Shown here: positions 1 to 11,483 of the stretch, piece by piece
Position numbering within the stretch: position 1 is the stretch's first letter
Layout of the letters: every line of letters starts with the position of its first letter
Assembly: GCA_038030265.1 (NCBI GenBank)
Contig: CM075943.1
Span: 35,960,001 to 36,024,000, forward strand
Direction of reading: 5' to 3'
DNA length: 64,000 nucleotides
Source: Corythucha ciliata
Lineage: Eukaryota; Arthropoda; Insecta; Hemiptera; Tingidae
The notes under the pieces: model-generated
The model's database searches: none
The model's input: only the letters and a program-made list of their open reading frames with translations
Told to the model about the DNA's origin: nothing
Made by a program: the position numbers and the translations under genes

Positions 1-543
1 ATACCACGTTAAAAACTCGGTGGGCTAATGAATTATTCTGCCACCTGCGACTCTCAACGCTATTTTTCCTCTCAAGTAAGTATTCATTATTCACAAAATT
101 TATTTTCTTTTGCTTATTCATTCCTCTCGCTCTCTCACAGTTCTACCAATCAGTATCTCTTTGTTCGTTCTCCCACCCCTTCAGAGTGTTTTATTTGGGA
201 ATAGCCAACAAAAATATATTTTAACAAAATTGGATGCGTCCTCAAACTGGCTTCTACTGGAAAATAAATGTACACAGCTAAGTACATGATCAATCATAAA
301 CTGAGAAAAGCTTGTCATCCCAACATCCACCTCAGGGATGAATTTGTTACTGCCTAAAGGAAGGGAAAAGAGAGGGAAATTGACCAACGAGTCGTGTCGT
401 GTGTGGCGCGTTTGTGTGGGTGTGAGACATGGATAAGGAGGGGGTGAGGGGATTTTTTCACACTCTGTCACACGTAACGACGTCATTACTGTAGTCTCTC
501 GCCTTCCACCCTCTCCCCCTATACGGGTTTTCTTTCCTCTTAC
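1..543. other. intron of the Echinoid-like gene
   Basis: This follows the donor at 543-542 on the minus strand and runs off the window. Open frames here are short and look random. No repeat element or RNA gene was recognised. Confidence 0.6.
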
Positions 544-804
544 CTTACGATAGGATCCGGACTGCCATCCTTGCTGGCGCAAGTGAGTTCGACGTTCTTG
601 CCCTCGGTGACGGTCAAATTTGACGACGGCCCAAGGACGGGCGGTCCAGGCGGCGTCAGAACGGTAACGCGGTAGACTTGGGCGTGAATATCTTTGCCAC
701 TCCCGCTGACCTTCATTTTACACTCGAATTTACCGTCGTCCCGGTCGTAGCTCACGTTGGAGATGTGCAGATCGTAGCGACCCTCTTCAGGCCTGAAGTT
801 TAAC
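544..804 (-). CDS. ed: Echinoid-like cell-adhesion protein, exon for end of Ig1 and start of Ig2
   Basis: This 261-nt internal exon is read on the minus strand from acceptor AG at 806-805 (tttgtttcag) to the donor at 543-542 (AAG|GTAAGAG, a perfect consensus). It encodes the second half of an immunoglobulin domain, with the typical YDLHISNVSYDRDDGKFEC strand-F signature. A linker (VTVLTPPGPP) and the first strands of a second Ig domain follow (VTEGKNVELTCASKDGSPDP). The wording of the F strand and of SPDPIVR is what I recognise from insect Echinoid and its paralogue Fred, membrane Ig-superfamily proteins that act at adherens junctions and in EGFR, Notch and Hippo signalling. Both flanking introns are phase 2, so the exon is symmetric. 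It joins the exon at 11484-11661 in frame, giving NYR|LNFRPEEG. The next exon should begin with a G completing Arg and probably Trp; it lies beyond position 1. Echinoid versus Fred cannot be separated here. Confidence 0.85.
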
Positions 805-871
805 CTGAAACAAATTGTCAAAGGAGAGAATTATAAGACTTGTTTTTTTCTGGGCTTTTGCACCTTAAAAA

Positions 872-3568
872 ATGAGGAACTCAAGAGGGTGGCAGTTGAT
901 AGAAATTTTGAAGCAATTGGTTAAAAAAATATTAACAATGGGCATTACAAAACAATTGTATAAACAGTTGACCTTGACTAACAAGAAACTATCGTCAAAA
1001 AAGGTTGGTTTAGTATTTTTATTAAAATGTAGGTCGAAAGGAGTGTTTCCATGCCATATTGCTTGTTCGTGTAATAAATTAGTAAAACGGTTAAAATTGA
1101 GTAGTGGGGGACCGTTAAAAGATTTTAATAAGGCTGTAACTGATTTCAAGCAAAAGCTTTTGAACGTAGAGATCAAAGTTTGTTGTATAACTAAGGATCA
1201 ATTGATTAGAGAAAGAGGGAAACTTTTATCTGACCTTGAGCGCTTACTTCCTGTTAATGATTTTAGTGGGATTTCTGCGTCTTTAGACATCTCTTTCGAG
1301 CGTATGGTTAGTATTAAGAAACAAAGATTAATTGCTAAGTTTGAAAAGATTGTGAGCAAGGCGCATGGATGTAGTAAACATGAATTAGCCGGCCACGCTC
1401 GCGTAACAGTTATTGACCCTAAATGTAACGAGAAATGGGTAAAAAATATTTCTTCGACACAAGTTCCAGGTGAGGTGCTTGATGTACTTGGGCTGGGACC
1501 AGGGTTTAGTGTTAATGTGACCAACGTTAAACAGATGGTACCAAAGCTCCTCGTGGATACTGAGAGTGTGATTCGAAGTGTGTGGGATGAAGATGAGGAA
1601 AGAGATGAAGTCAGATCAAAAGTGGCGAACATTCTTACAAATCAGATTCATTGTATTAATAACAAGGTGAGTAAGCTGAATACTGTTTACTCAAACACTT
1701 TTCTGTCCAAGTTGCGTGTTACTAGACAATATGTTAAAGACAATAAGCAAATAGTTATTTCAAGGTCTGACAAGGGTAATTCGACCGTTATTTTGGATAA
1801 AGATGTATATGTAAAGGGCGTGGACTCTCTATTCTCGGATGCTGAAAAGTACAGAACATTAGCACGTGACATAACATCGAAAGAGCAAGAACATTTTAAC
1901 GCAGTCGCTGCAAGGTGGAAGAATTCGAAGATGATTGATGACAGCACTTATAAACGCCTAATAACTCATAACAGCCTGTGCCCAATGGCCTACGGGCTAC
2001 CCAAAATTCATAAATGGGATCCATCGCAGGGGGCTTCGTCTCTGGCCTTTCGACCCATCATCAGTAGCGTCCAGGCTCCTGCAAACAACATTAGCCGGTA
2101 CTTACTACCCCTTATCCAGAAGGTGAGTAGAGCTGGGCGTTATGATGTAACGGATTCCTTTGCTTTTGTAAGGGAGACCCAAGGTGTAGTCCTTCCTCCG
2201 AGTCACATCATGGTATCTTTCGACGTTCAAAGCTTATTTACCAACACGCCCATCCAGCGCTGCATGGAAATTTTAGGGAATGCCTGGGATAGCTCCATTT
2301 CACCACACACAACTCTGAGTAAGGAGGAATTTTTAACGACCGTTGAAAGATGTGCGAGGTCTTCTTATTTTCAATTTAACGGCAGGTTTTATGTACAATT
2401 GGACGGCCTTGCGATGGGTTCGTGTCTTGGCCCGGACATGAGTGCGTTGGTCATGAATGATCTTCTCAATCTTGTGGTTCCCAGGTTGGGCTGCAAAGTC
2501 AGCAATGTCAGAAAATATGTCGATGATCTTTGGATTTCGCTGGAAGAAGGGAGTGTGGATGAGGTACTTGAGGCCTTCAATTCCTATCACCCGGGGCTAC
2601 GGTTCACGGTAGAGAGAGAGTCGTCGTGGAATGGAATTACGGGGGTTCCGTTTCTGGACACTTTCGTAACAAGGACTAGCAGTAATACAATAGCGCATTG
2701 TTGGTACTCGAAACCGCTTAGCTCTGGAAGACTTCTTAATTTCGACAGCTGCCACCCCTACTATCAAAAAGTTAACACAGCAGCCAATCTGATCTCACGG
2801 GCCAGGAAGTTGTCATCACCAGAGTTTCTCCACCGTAGCTTTGAGCGAGCGTCAGCGCTATTGAGGGACAATGGCTACCCGACGTCACTGATTGCAGCAT
2901 GCGCCGCATCAGGAGAAACATCTGCCACTAGAAGAACCGAAGAACCTCGTCGTGCGGAAGAACGCCTAGAAGGAGCACCACAAGTAGTACCCAAAGTTTT
3001 CTTTCCCTTTACGTATGTAAAAGGGGTTACGGAAAGAGTCACAAAATGTCTTCGTGGTGCGTCTAAAAAAGTTCACATCAACTTTGGAATGAGGCCCGAC
3101 AACAAGATTGATAGGTTTTATTCGCGGCTGAAAGATCCGGCGGAGTTGGAGCAGGCGACCCACGTTGTGTACGAGGTTCCTTGTGGTGCCTCCGGCTGTG
3201 ACAAAAAATACATCGGCCAAACTAAACAGTATTTAAAAACACGTCTAAGTCAACACCGTAACTCGCTTAAGAATGAGGAGGTGACTTCAGGACTCGTCAA
3301 ACATACGAGAGATGCAGGGCATATGTTTGATTTCAGCAAAGCTCGCGTATTGAGCCGAGAAAAGGTATTGAACAGAAGACTTATTTCTGAGTCACTTCAC
3401 GTTAGGCTGTGTCCTTCTTCTGTCAATTTGAATAGAGACTCTTTGGAGTTTAATTGCCGCTTTAACGGTGTCATTAACGCAGTTAATACTCTCGTACCTG
3501 CGCGGTCTCCACCTACGGGAGGAGTGAGTGGTGAGATAATGACTCATTTTTCGACCAGAGTCCGGTGA
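872..3568 (+). CDS. Penelope-like reverse transcriptase with C-terminal GIY-YIG endonuclease
   Basis: The 898-residue protein is uninterrupted and about the length of known Penelope proteins. The N-terminal third is Lys-rich and ends in the DKG motif (residues 300-302, RSDKGNSTVI) that defines the family. The RT core follows: LPKIHK at 376-381, catalytic Asp in FDVQSLFTN near 451, LDGLAMGS near 510-517 and YVDD at 549-552. The C-terminal domain is a GIY-YIG nuclease: VVYEVPCGASGC near 765, KKYIGQTK near 779-785 with downstream Arg, LVKHTRDAGH near 808-817 and Glu in LISESLHV near 840. In this family the nuclease nicks target DNA and the RT primes reverse transcription there. The ATG is preceded directly by an in-frame TAA, so this is the longest possible start; RNA evidence would be needed to confirm it. 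No disabling change is visible, so it may be active or recently so. Confidence 0.93.
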   Translation: MRNSRGWQLIEILKQLVKKILTMGITKQLYKQLTLTNKKLSSKKVGLVFLLKCRSKGVFPCHIACSCNKLVKRLKLSSGGPLKDFNKAVTDFKQKLLNVEIKVCCITKDQLIRERGKLLSDLERLLPVNDFSGISASLDISFERMVSIKKQRLIAKFEKIVSKAHGCSKHELAGHARVTVIDPKCNEKWVKNISSTQVPGEVLDVLGLGPGFSVNVTNVKQMVPKLLVDTESVIRSVWDEDEERDEVRSKVANILTNQIHCINNKVSKLNTVYSNTFLSKLRVTRQYVKDNKQIVISRSDKGNSTVILDKDVYVKGVDSLFSDAEKYRTLARDITSKEQEHFNAVAARWKNSKMIDDSTYKRLITHNSLCPMAYGLPKIHKWDPSQGASSLAFRPIISSVQAPANNISRYLLPLIQKVSRAGRYDVTDSFAFVRETQGVVLPPSHIMVSFDVQSLFTNTPIQRCMEILGNAWDSSISPHTTLSKEEFLTTVERCARSSYFQFNGRFYVQLDGLAMGSCLGPDMSALVMNDLLNLVVPRLGCKVSNVRKYVDDLWISLEEGSVDEVLEAFNSYHPGLRFTVERESSWNGITGVPFLDTFVTRTSSNTIAHCWYSKPLSSGRLLNFDSCHPYYQKVNTAANLISRARKLSSPEFLHRSFERASALLRDNGYPTSLIAACAASGETSATRRTEEPRRAEERLEGAPQVVPKVFFPFTYVKGVTERVTKCLRGASKKVHINFGMRPDNKIDRFYSRLKDPAELEQATHVVYEVPCGASGCDKKYIGQTKQYLKTRLSQHRNSLKNEEVTSGLVKHTRDAGHMFDFSKARVLSREKVLNRRLISESLHVRLCPSSVNLNRDSLEFNCRFNGVINAVNTLVPARSPPTGGVSGEIMTHFSTRVR

Positions 3569-3822
3569 AGTAGTAAGCTTCACGCTACATGTTATTGTTA
3601 AAGGGTAAATTCGTTTTAACTTTCATTATAATTAATTAATAATTAAGAATTTCGTGGTTTTCTAGGCTCACCTTATGGGTTTTTTTCGACAGAGGAGGTG
3701 TTCTCCTTCAATAATTTATCTTCTTTAAGAATTATTAAGGTATGGTTATTGTTTTATTCTAAACGATTAAGTAATGCCCATACAGTGCCGTAACCGTTTG
3801 TTGTTGGTTTTTCTGCTGTAGA
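3569..3822 (+). other. 3' non-coding region of the Penelope-like element
   Basis: AT-rich untranslated sequence between the stop codon and the ribozyme-like motif. No ORF is present. It resembles nothing else in the window. Confidence 0.6.
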
Positions 3823-3857
3823 CTGAAGAGGGGTGTGATACACCCGAAATATATATC
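3823..3857 (+). ncRNA. hammerhead-ribozyme-like motif in the Penelope 3' tail
   Basis: CTGAAGA (3823-3829) fits the CUGANGA core. A stem II hairpin follows, GGGTGT/ACACCC with a GAT loop (3831-3845), then GAAA (3846-3849). The last A opens the 8-nt palindrome ATATATAT (3849-3856), followed by C at 3857, the expected cleavage base. A short palindromic stem III after GAAA is the form described for hammerheads in Penelope-like retroelements, which probably act as dimers. There is one unpaired G before stem II. Stem I pairing is weak within this single copy, though a GTAGA upstream has a TCTAC partner downstream. The motif is clear; activity is unproven. Confidence 0.6.
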
Positions 3858-6800
3858 GGACTGATGTTCTACTGAACCATCATTTCTTCTTTTTTGGCCG
3901 AGTAATCCCGACAAATTTCCAGTAATTACAAATATAAAAATTATATTTCAATAAAGTCCTCTTTATTTTATGGGCGGGGAAAACACTTCTGAAATGAGGG
4001 ATTGATGAGAGGAGTGGGTGGGTGGGGGGACGAAACGGTTTAACAACTTTAAATGGATCGAACTGCTTTCGCTCGTTCTTCTTTTCCATCAGGAGCGGTG
4101 GTCCTTCCCAACCAACCTTCCTTCCGTTTTTTTTCTTCATCTTCTATTATGAACGTTTACCCCCCCCCCCCCACCCGTTGCCGTCACTTCGACACTCTCA
4201 GCTCCTAGTTCTCGTCTTCCGAATGATTCACTTTGAGGGGGAATAAAAGATCTCCTTATGGACGTTGATGAGAATTTTTCCGCAACAACGACGACGCTTT
4301 TGCCAAGCCCTCCCCCGACCACCCCACGTCCAGAGCTAACAAACCAAGCGGAAAACGTCTATCTAAAACATGATGTCGTCAGGAATCGCCAACGGCTTGA
4401 ACTAACATTTAAGTAACCATAAAAGCCTCGACGCACGAGAATCGTCCAGCAGATAACTGAAACTTCGCCAGTGAGCTTGAGCAAAGATTCACAGGACGCA
4501 TGGTGGGAGGGAGGAAAGGACCACATCTTCCAATACACGACTACACCTAGACCGATGACACCCACCGTCGAAACGTGTATACGTCGAATTGTTCAGCCCC
4601 AAAGAAACTGGCCGTATTCGCCAAGGATGCGTTTGTCATCAGAAACACACGACTTTGGTGGCTCGTAACTCCCCCTCCCACTCCAACTGCCAAAGCCAGT
4701 GAAGCGCCAGAAACTGGACACCTATTCCACTACAAAACTTGTCGATTTGACCACAAAAACCAGATTTCTGGTAGCAAGCAAAGGAAAACAGGGGATTCAT
4801 CAGCTTAGCGCAAATCCCTAATTGGGGTAGTAAGGTAGTAACTCCACTCGAGATACTATTTGGAGCAGGGTCGACTGGTCGTGTGGTACGATTCGGAACG
4901 GGACCGATTCAGTGACGGTTTCAGGCTGAGGTAGTAAACCGACATGTCGATTCATGACTATTTGCCGATATCAAACACAATCTTTGGCCCCCTTATCTGA
5001 ACTAACAAAAGGTTTGCACGGTGAAGACTCGACGACAACTGCCATGTAGCGCCAAATATTATGCTAATTCAAAAACCTTCATTGCGTTATTTAAAAGGGG
5101 GAGGGGGTATTGCGGCGTAGCCGAAATAAAACGCAGCAGGGATGAGAGTGAAAAATCGTTCAAGTACTATTTCGTGTTATACCACTGACTTTCACCCTTA
5201 AAAGAAATATTGATGCAGCGTGAAGGAGAGAGGTCTGTTCTGTTGCAGGAGGTCATCATGCCCGGTGGAAAGAGGGAGGAAGGCTTATCGTTGCAGATAG
5301 CGGCGTTTGGTTCTCAGCGCGTTGTCATTGACCGGCAAAATAAAAAAATGCTTTTTTGAACGTGGGAGACCTGCCTGTCACCTAACCCTCCAAACCCTTT
5401 TCCTTTCCCACCGCAACAACACACCCGCACCCACCACGTTTTCCCGTTTCTTTCCCTCTTCCTCCTAACTTTTTAACTCGAGTCTCCTTTTCCAGAATCC
5501 TGTGGGATACCCCCCCACTCCCTCATAGTCCTTCCATCCCACAAATTCCCCGACAAACTCTTATTCGCATTGTTGAAAACTGCCGTTTTCATTTTATCCC
5601 TTCGACGTCCCCGAAAGGGGTCCTAGGGGGCAATATTGAGTCTGCGGGAGTAATCTTTGCCGAAAGGAGCAGGATTGGAGGGAGAAAATGATGGAGTGAA
5701 TAGGTAGGTGGGTGACGAGGGGTGGGGTGAAGAAGATAGTGTTATTAAGTGTGGAAATGACACTTGGCAGTTCTTCTATTGCTTGGAATTCGGTCAGTGT
5801 CGAGAGAGAAAAATTACTTTTGGAAAGAGAAGTGAAAACTTTTTCTTTTTATAAGTGGATAAACACTGTGAGATATGATGAGGGGAGGGGTAGTTTTCCC
5901 TAGAGTTAAATTCAAGGATTCAGTTTCAACCTGAATGGGGGAAAGTATTATTCGAATTAATGATACAAAAACAATTGATATCCCGAAGGGTGGAAATCAT
6001 AATTCGGGGAAAAAACTGCTTTCCCGATCGTTTGAATTCATCATGTTATTAATCAAAAGTCTCAATTAATCATTCAGCAATTAGCAGGAATCACAAAACT
6101 TTTCCCCCTCGCTGACGACTAAAAAAAAAGGGGGATTCCACCCTTCGTATTTAGTCTAAAAATGAATATGAGAGGCTTTCTATCGGCTTTATTGGGATTT
6201 TGACTTTTTTGTGTCTACGAACATTGATTGCTTTCTCACTTTCACAATATAGGCACACAAAAAAAACATGAAATTCCACGCATTTTTTTCAATTTTCAAA
6301 GCTTAGCGGTCACCGGGGGGGGGGGGGTTGATAGTATACTTGAATAAAACTACAGCCTTGTTTTACAGCCTGTTAGAAACACTTTAAACAAAAATGAAAG
6401 GAGAAAAACCAGGGCATCCTATACAAGGACAAAGAAAACATCTGAACGGTTCGCTGTCTAAAGTTCTCTCTTTGACACAGCGTGAAGATGATTAACAACA
6501 AGACGACGACAATAATCATAAAAAAGAAAAGAAAAAAAGGGGTGAAAGTGCGCAGTCAAAGGGCTATTGTTCACTCGTCCCCACTCCACCATCTCTCACC
6601 AATCTGTACACCGTGTATAGGCTTATAATGTCCAGGGGAGATATGAAGCGCTTCTCTGGTCCTGTCATCGTGTTTTGAGGGGGTTTGAAAAGCGTGAAGC
6701 ATACATACAACCGAACGGTGTCTCGCAGTTTTACCCATTAGCTTCGGTTATCTTACGGACAGACCCAATTCCAGTGAGAATGTGCTGAGTGTGTGTTTGT

Positions 6801-7949
6801 CCGCTGATATAGTTCTGGTGAGTAATGAATGAAAGGGTTTAGTATTGACGAGTACTGAAGGAATAATACCTAAAAAGGTTCCAAACTTCCCCAATAATGA
6901 AGTGTTTAACAATGGAGACAAATTACAAGTTATATAAAACAAAGAATAAGGTTTTTCAGTTTATCTAGCTTGAAATTTTTAAGCATATTATTAAGTGAGT
7001 CCTCTCACCCCCCCCCCCCACCTACGCGATTCTCCATATTTAACTAAGAAAGCGAGAAGATAGAAGGAGATGTGTGGAAACTTTACCCTTATAACCTAAA
7101 CCACATAAAACAAAGAGGGAATAGTGCTTTTAATCGGGGAGGGGGGTATTGAGGGGGGGGACTGGAACATGATAATGTTCAAGAGGCCTTAACGTTAGAT
7201 ATACCGTCATGTGTATTAAGACTCTTGAGGGAGAGAGGTATATGTACAAGTTTTACAAGGCGTATATACAAAGGGCCCCAACAGGGACCCACAGACAAAA
7301 ACTTTCTTCTTTTTTTGTAGGGGGAAAAGTAAGATAAAAACTTTAAACAGCAGATATTTCATGAACCTGGTTAGTAGATAAATAAAAAATTAGTGTTGAA
7401 CCCACTCAACTGAGCAGCACTGTGGAGAAAGAATGGTGGTGGATGGGAGGATAATTTGTTTCGTGTTTAGAAGTTGGCGTGTTGAACATAAAAGAAGGAA
7501 GTTTTTTCCATGTTATGATCACCCGGACAAAACTCCTAATTAAATTAACAAGAAATCGATTCAAATACTCGTTTAAAACTAACGAAAAAGCAGTAAAAAA
7601 AATTTAAGGCAATAGCTGCACCATGCCATCGTGACTGCTACACTGAAGTTCGAGAGTGGTTGCTTTCAGAATAATGAAGAAGACTAGACAACAGTTTTCT
7701 GTTATATGGCCTGATAGTCATAGTTCAGTCAAAAAAAGGGGGCAAACCTCGGTCCACCTCTGAAACTTGACTAAAAAATCCCTTATTATACTAGAATACG
7801 AGATCCGATGAGATCCGAGTTGTGGGGGGGGGGGGGCATGATTGCGGAGTGCAGGAAAGTTTGGAAAATTCGAAAATGGAAAATGGAGTTTTTAGGATTG
7901 ACTTGAATTCAAGTCAATGGTTAGGGGGGAGGGAATATATGCTTGCTGA

Positions 7950-8150
7950 CAGAACCAAATATTCAAAATTGAGATTTCGATTGAACCAAACCACAAGAAG
8001 TGGTTACGTAAAATGTGCACTGCTATGTTTTTAAAAGGGCCAAACCAACCAAGTTGATTCCAAAGAGCTGTACAAGTCCGAGAAATGAGTTTTGTGAGCG
8101 AAATGAAAGAGCCAAACCCTAGAAATTTAGTTTTTGAACGACCATCTGAG
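7950..8150. repeat. degenerate 31-bp repeat, cluster 1
   Basis: Diverged units with the pattern ttTgtTTTTGAAAGAGCC followed by an AAACCC.. AAAT tail, for example gaaagagccaaaccc near 8105 and tttttgaacgacc near 8132. The same pattern recurs in the clusters near 8480, 37025, 37260 and 50430. Confidence 0.4.
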
Positions 8151-8345
8151 GCTGCCTGGGGCACCCTCCACCATCAGGATGCGCATCAAAAAGGGACGAA
8201 TTTCTTTTTTTATGGTGGAACATTCAGTTTTACATATTCCCTGCATTGTTTGCGTAATTCATTGCCTCCTCCGCCCATATTCATGTTTTCTCCAAAAATA
8301 TAACCCACCCGCGAGATTGGTAGATAGGAATAAGTCAAATAGATA

Positions 8346-8635
8346 GGGTGACCAGATGTAAAAGTAGTTTCCGAGGACTCCTGGCACGAAAAAGTAGGAC
8401 GCTCGCGACGGAATGTAGGACACAACAGTAGGATAGGACACCTAAAAAATCAGTTTGATGTTAAAATTGTTGTTTACTCGGTTTTTTGAAAGAGGGAAAT
8501 CCGCGAAATCGAGTTTTGAAAGAGTGAAAATCCGCAAAACTTAGGATTTCTATGGATTAAAATGACGAAATGAGCCCGGACGTCCCCGGACGCTCCAACA
8601 GTAGGACATGTCCGGGGAAAGTAGGACGTAAGAAG
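8346..8635. repeat. remnant starting AGGGTGACCAGATGT with GTAGGAC motifs
   Basis: A block begins with AGGGTGACCAGATGT and contains GTAGGAC several times (near 8394, 8417, 8600 and 8622), plus CCCCGGAC and GTCCGGGG as an inverted pair near 8585-8615. The opening motif resembles termini of dispersed DNA-transposon remnants in many animals. No matching inverted end was found, so it is a fragment or a degraded copy. The superfamily is not decided. Confidence 0.35.
8478..8545. repeat. degenerate 31-bp repeat, cluster 2 (clearest two units)
   Basis: Two adjacent 31-bp units, each with GTTTTGAAAGAG or GTTTTTTGAAAGAG followed by AAATCCGCRAAA. They differ at only a few positions. This is the cleanest statement of the dispersed unit in the window. 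Confidence 0.5.
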
Positions 8636-10184
8636 ATTTTTAAGATCTGAGATCGTCTTTAATTTCTTCTCCAACCCCTTCCGCTGGAACAATCTTAAAG
8701 CCCTCTGGGGGAAATATTAATTAATTCCAGTTATACCGTCCTTATTAGATACCTCTTGAAACCTTCGCCCTACCCGAAACTACACGAGATCCCCTTCACT
8801 ATAACTCATCATCATCATTAAACCCCACCAACATTACTTCAAAACTCACCTTAACCTTAGAGCTTCCCCTCCGTAAATCGATGAGTCTTGAATGGAGAGA
8901 TTAAAGACGCTCAGACGAGGGAAAGAGGGGAAAGTATTACAAAGCACTTATTGGAATGACGAGAGGGAAGGGGCATGAGTTTACGGATGAATGTGAATTA
9001 ACCTTTCGCGTGCAACTCGACCGTAAAATTATCTTAAAATGACGTTTTCAAAACCGTTGTCGACAACTTTTGAAACGATGTTGGAAACCACGATAATTGT
9101 TTTAATATCCCCCCCCCCCTAACCATTAGGCATTGCAGTATCCAAACTACTGGAATTTTGTTCTTTGATTTGAAATTTAGAACGACCGAAAGTTTGATTT
9201 ATGAATCGAGAGAAACGTGATCCCCCCCCCCCCTGCACTTTACCCAACCAACATCGAGCACCCATGGACGAACAGTTGGATGGAAGAAAGGAGCGGTTGT
9301 AGATCGAAAACATTGAATCTTTAGGATGAGGGTGAGTAATGAATGGTATGGGGAGGGGGGCGGGTCACACATCGGTGATTTAGTAGAGAGAGAAAATCGG
9401 AAGAAGAGAGAGATGTTTCCAAGGGTTGGTGGAGGGGAAGTTCCGCGATATCTAATGTCTGCAAATGACTCGGTGAATTAGAATCTGATTCAATCGTAAT
9501 TAAAGGGTGATTGAGGATGGAAGTGATCTGGACGTACGAGGAACTAACTGTTTCTGCTATATAACGTGCATAATGTATGGTGTGAATCGGAAGGTTCCCG
9601 TAGTTCCGCTTCTCACCCCCCCCCCCTAGCCCCCACTAACAGTTATTTCCCTAATTCAGAATAATAGTGAGGATGTGTTTTTTAGATTATATCTCGAGAT
9701 AGAAACATTAATTTGAATAGACAAACAATTCTTCTTTTTCCCCGTTTAGTTCATTCCCTACCCCTCCTTCACCACCAACACCCCATGATTCCATCAAGGG
9801 AGTAGAGCTGAAGGAATGGGAGTTATTTTCGATGTTTGAACTCGAGAATGTATAGAGGGTGATTCCGTCCTGGAAATAGAGCCCTTTGTTTGTTTTCCAA
9901 GGGGAGGTGGTGGGGTGCTATGGCTAGGCGGGGGAGGGTTAAGAATAATGTCTTCACCAACCACGCGAAAATAACAATAGAGGGGTGAAGGAGTGAGAAA
10001 GTGCAGGCTAGCGAAAGATTCGTTTATCTTATCGATTGTTCTCCTCCCTTTACTATCCCCTCATCGATATACATTTCTCACACCCGATCGTAGGTCTCAT
10101 CTAAACGAGAAACAAACTAAAACTAATACTAACTGTTTGCCTTAAAGAGGAAGTCATTAATTTAACTTTTGGCAATAAAGGAGC

Positions 10185-10283
10185 AGAAGGAAGGAAGGAA
10201 GGAAGAAGAAGAAGAAGAAGAAGAAGAAGAAGAAGAAGAAGAAGAAGAAGAAGAAGAAGAAGAAGAAGAAGAAGAAGAAGAAG
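10185..10283. repeat. (GAA)n microsatellite preceded by (GGAA)n
   Basis: A run of GGAA units merges into an almost pure GAA/AAG array of about 80 bases. It sits in the Echinoid intron; on the transcribed strand it reads as TTC repeats, a long polypyrimidine tract. Confidence 0.95.
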
Positions 10284-10617
10284 CTGCCGCCTAAAGGTTT
10301 AAACATTGTGAGGGTTTTACTCCGTCGGTGGCGTGGAGGAGGAGCTCAGAAGAAACTTTAACCTAAACCAGCGGTCATTACTCAAACTGTGAAATTCGGT
10401 CTGGAATGATGAACGGTTAAATTTCTATGCGAAGGCGTTTAAAAAAAAATTGAAGAAATTGAATTTTATAATGTTCGCGTTGGGCTGAAGAACGCATTTA
10501 GTGGACTTTTCCTACCATTTGAGCAAAAGGAAGTGTGCTCTCTGAAATGGAAAAGCGATAAAACCCCACCCCTCTCACCAGAGCCAATAAAGGGGAAGAA
10601 TTAAAGAGGAAAACTTA

Positions 10618-10638
10618 AAAAAAAAAAAAAAAAAAACA
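10618..10638. repeat. poly(A) run
   Basis: About 19 consecutive A residues in intronic sequence. No retroposon body or target duplication was recognised next to it. Confidence 0.85.
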
Positions 10639-11483
10639 GGGAAGTTTTAAATAGCAGGAAAAGTCTGAGTCGTCGCTTTTTACACCTTTTTAATTAGGCA
10701 AATCGCGCCTTATTACACATTAGTTCATTAAGCGTGGTGGGAGGGGGTAGTACTGAGAGAAGATAATTAGCAAGGCATGCTCTCATGAAGAGGGGTAGTA
10801 AGCTTGGCAATCAAGGGAACACAAACACCGTCGACAATATCGCTCGAGCAGAATTGAATTCATAAGTCATCATAACACCATGGTGCTACACAGGGGGACA
10901 GTGGGCTTGTGCGAGGAGGGGGCTCAACTAAGCACAATTGTTTCAAAAGTCCCTTGTTCTCGGGAACTAAGCGCTATTCCTTTAAGGCGTACACAATAGC
11001 CGTGTACATACGTTGCTTTTGCGTCTTTTAACGAAATGTCCGTTCCAACGAAAATCCCGCGAAAAGCTTTTCCCCACATTTCAGCAATGTGTAGGGCATC
11101 ATCATTATTATTGCGAGAATAAGGTGTTGTTTAATGGTGTTCGGGTGGGGGTGGGGTGGGGGTAGAGTGACCATTACTAACAATAAACCGTGAGGGTTAA
11201 TGCGTCGCTATACGACTTTGCTATAGAAATACGAATACCCCTTGGAAAGCATGAAAGGAATAAATTTCAAAGCGTTTTCCCGTAGCCCCTCCCCCACCGC
11301 ATACCAGCACCGCCGTTTACAGATTACAATTTAAAGCAGCGCCAGCTCGATGGTACAGCTAAATTCCCTCTTTTTACTTTAATGCGAAACCTACCACTCA
11401 AAACCCTGTTATATTCATCTATACCTCCGCACGCTTAGCCTTTAATCTTGAAATAAAGAGAGAGAGATTCAAAGAAAAATCAC

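Larger units (their letters stand above)
860..3880 (+). mobile_element. Penelope-like retroelement (EN-positive), apparently intact coding region
   Basis: The element consists of a single 898-codon ORF (872-3568), about 250 nt of 3' non-coding sequence and a hammerhead-like motif at 3823-3857. It is inserted in the 10.7-kb Echinoid intron, antisense to the gene. Its 5' edge falls between the splice acceptor (805) and the ATG (872), so little or no 5' untranslated region or upstream pseudo-LTR is present; 5' truncation is usual for this class. The 3' edge is placed roughly, because no target duplication could be recognised. No second copy of the 3' tail is seen upstream, so this is not a visible tandem arrangement. 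Confidence 0.85.
3881..10183. other. intronic stretch with remnants and homopolymer runs
   Basis: Part of the 10.7-kb intron between the two Echinoid exons. It holds long C or G runs (4160-4172, 6315-6327, 7008-7019, 7824-7836), scattered 31-bp repeat units near 7950-8150 and 8480-8545, and a GTAGGAC-rich remnant at 8346-8635. Reading frames are short and show no family I recognise. Confidence 0.5.

Noticed and set aside
181..582. 133-codon minus-strand frame overlapping the end of the Ig exon
   Set aside because: It reads a different frame across the donor site and intron; the Ig frame with consensus splice sites explains this region.
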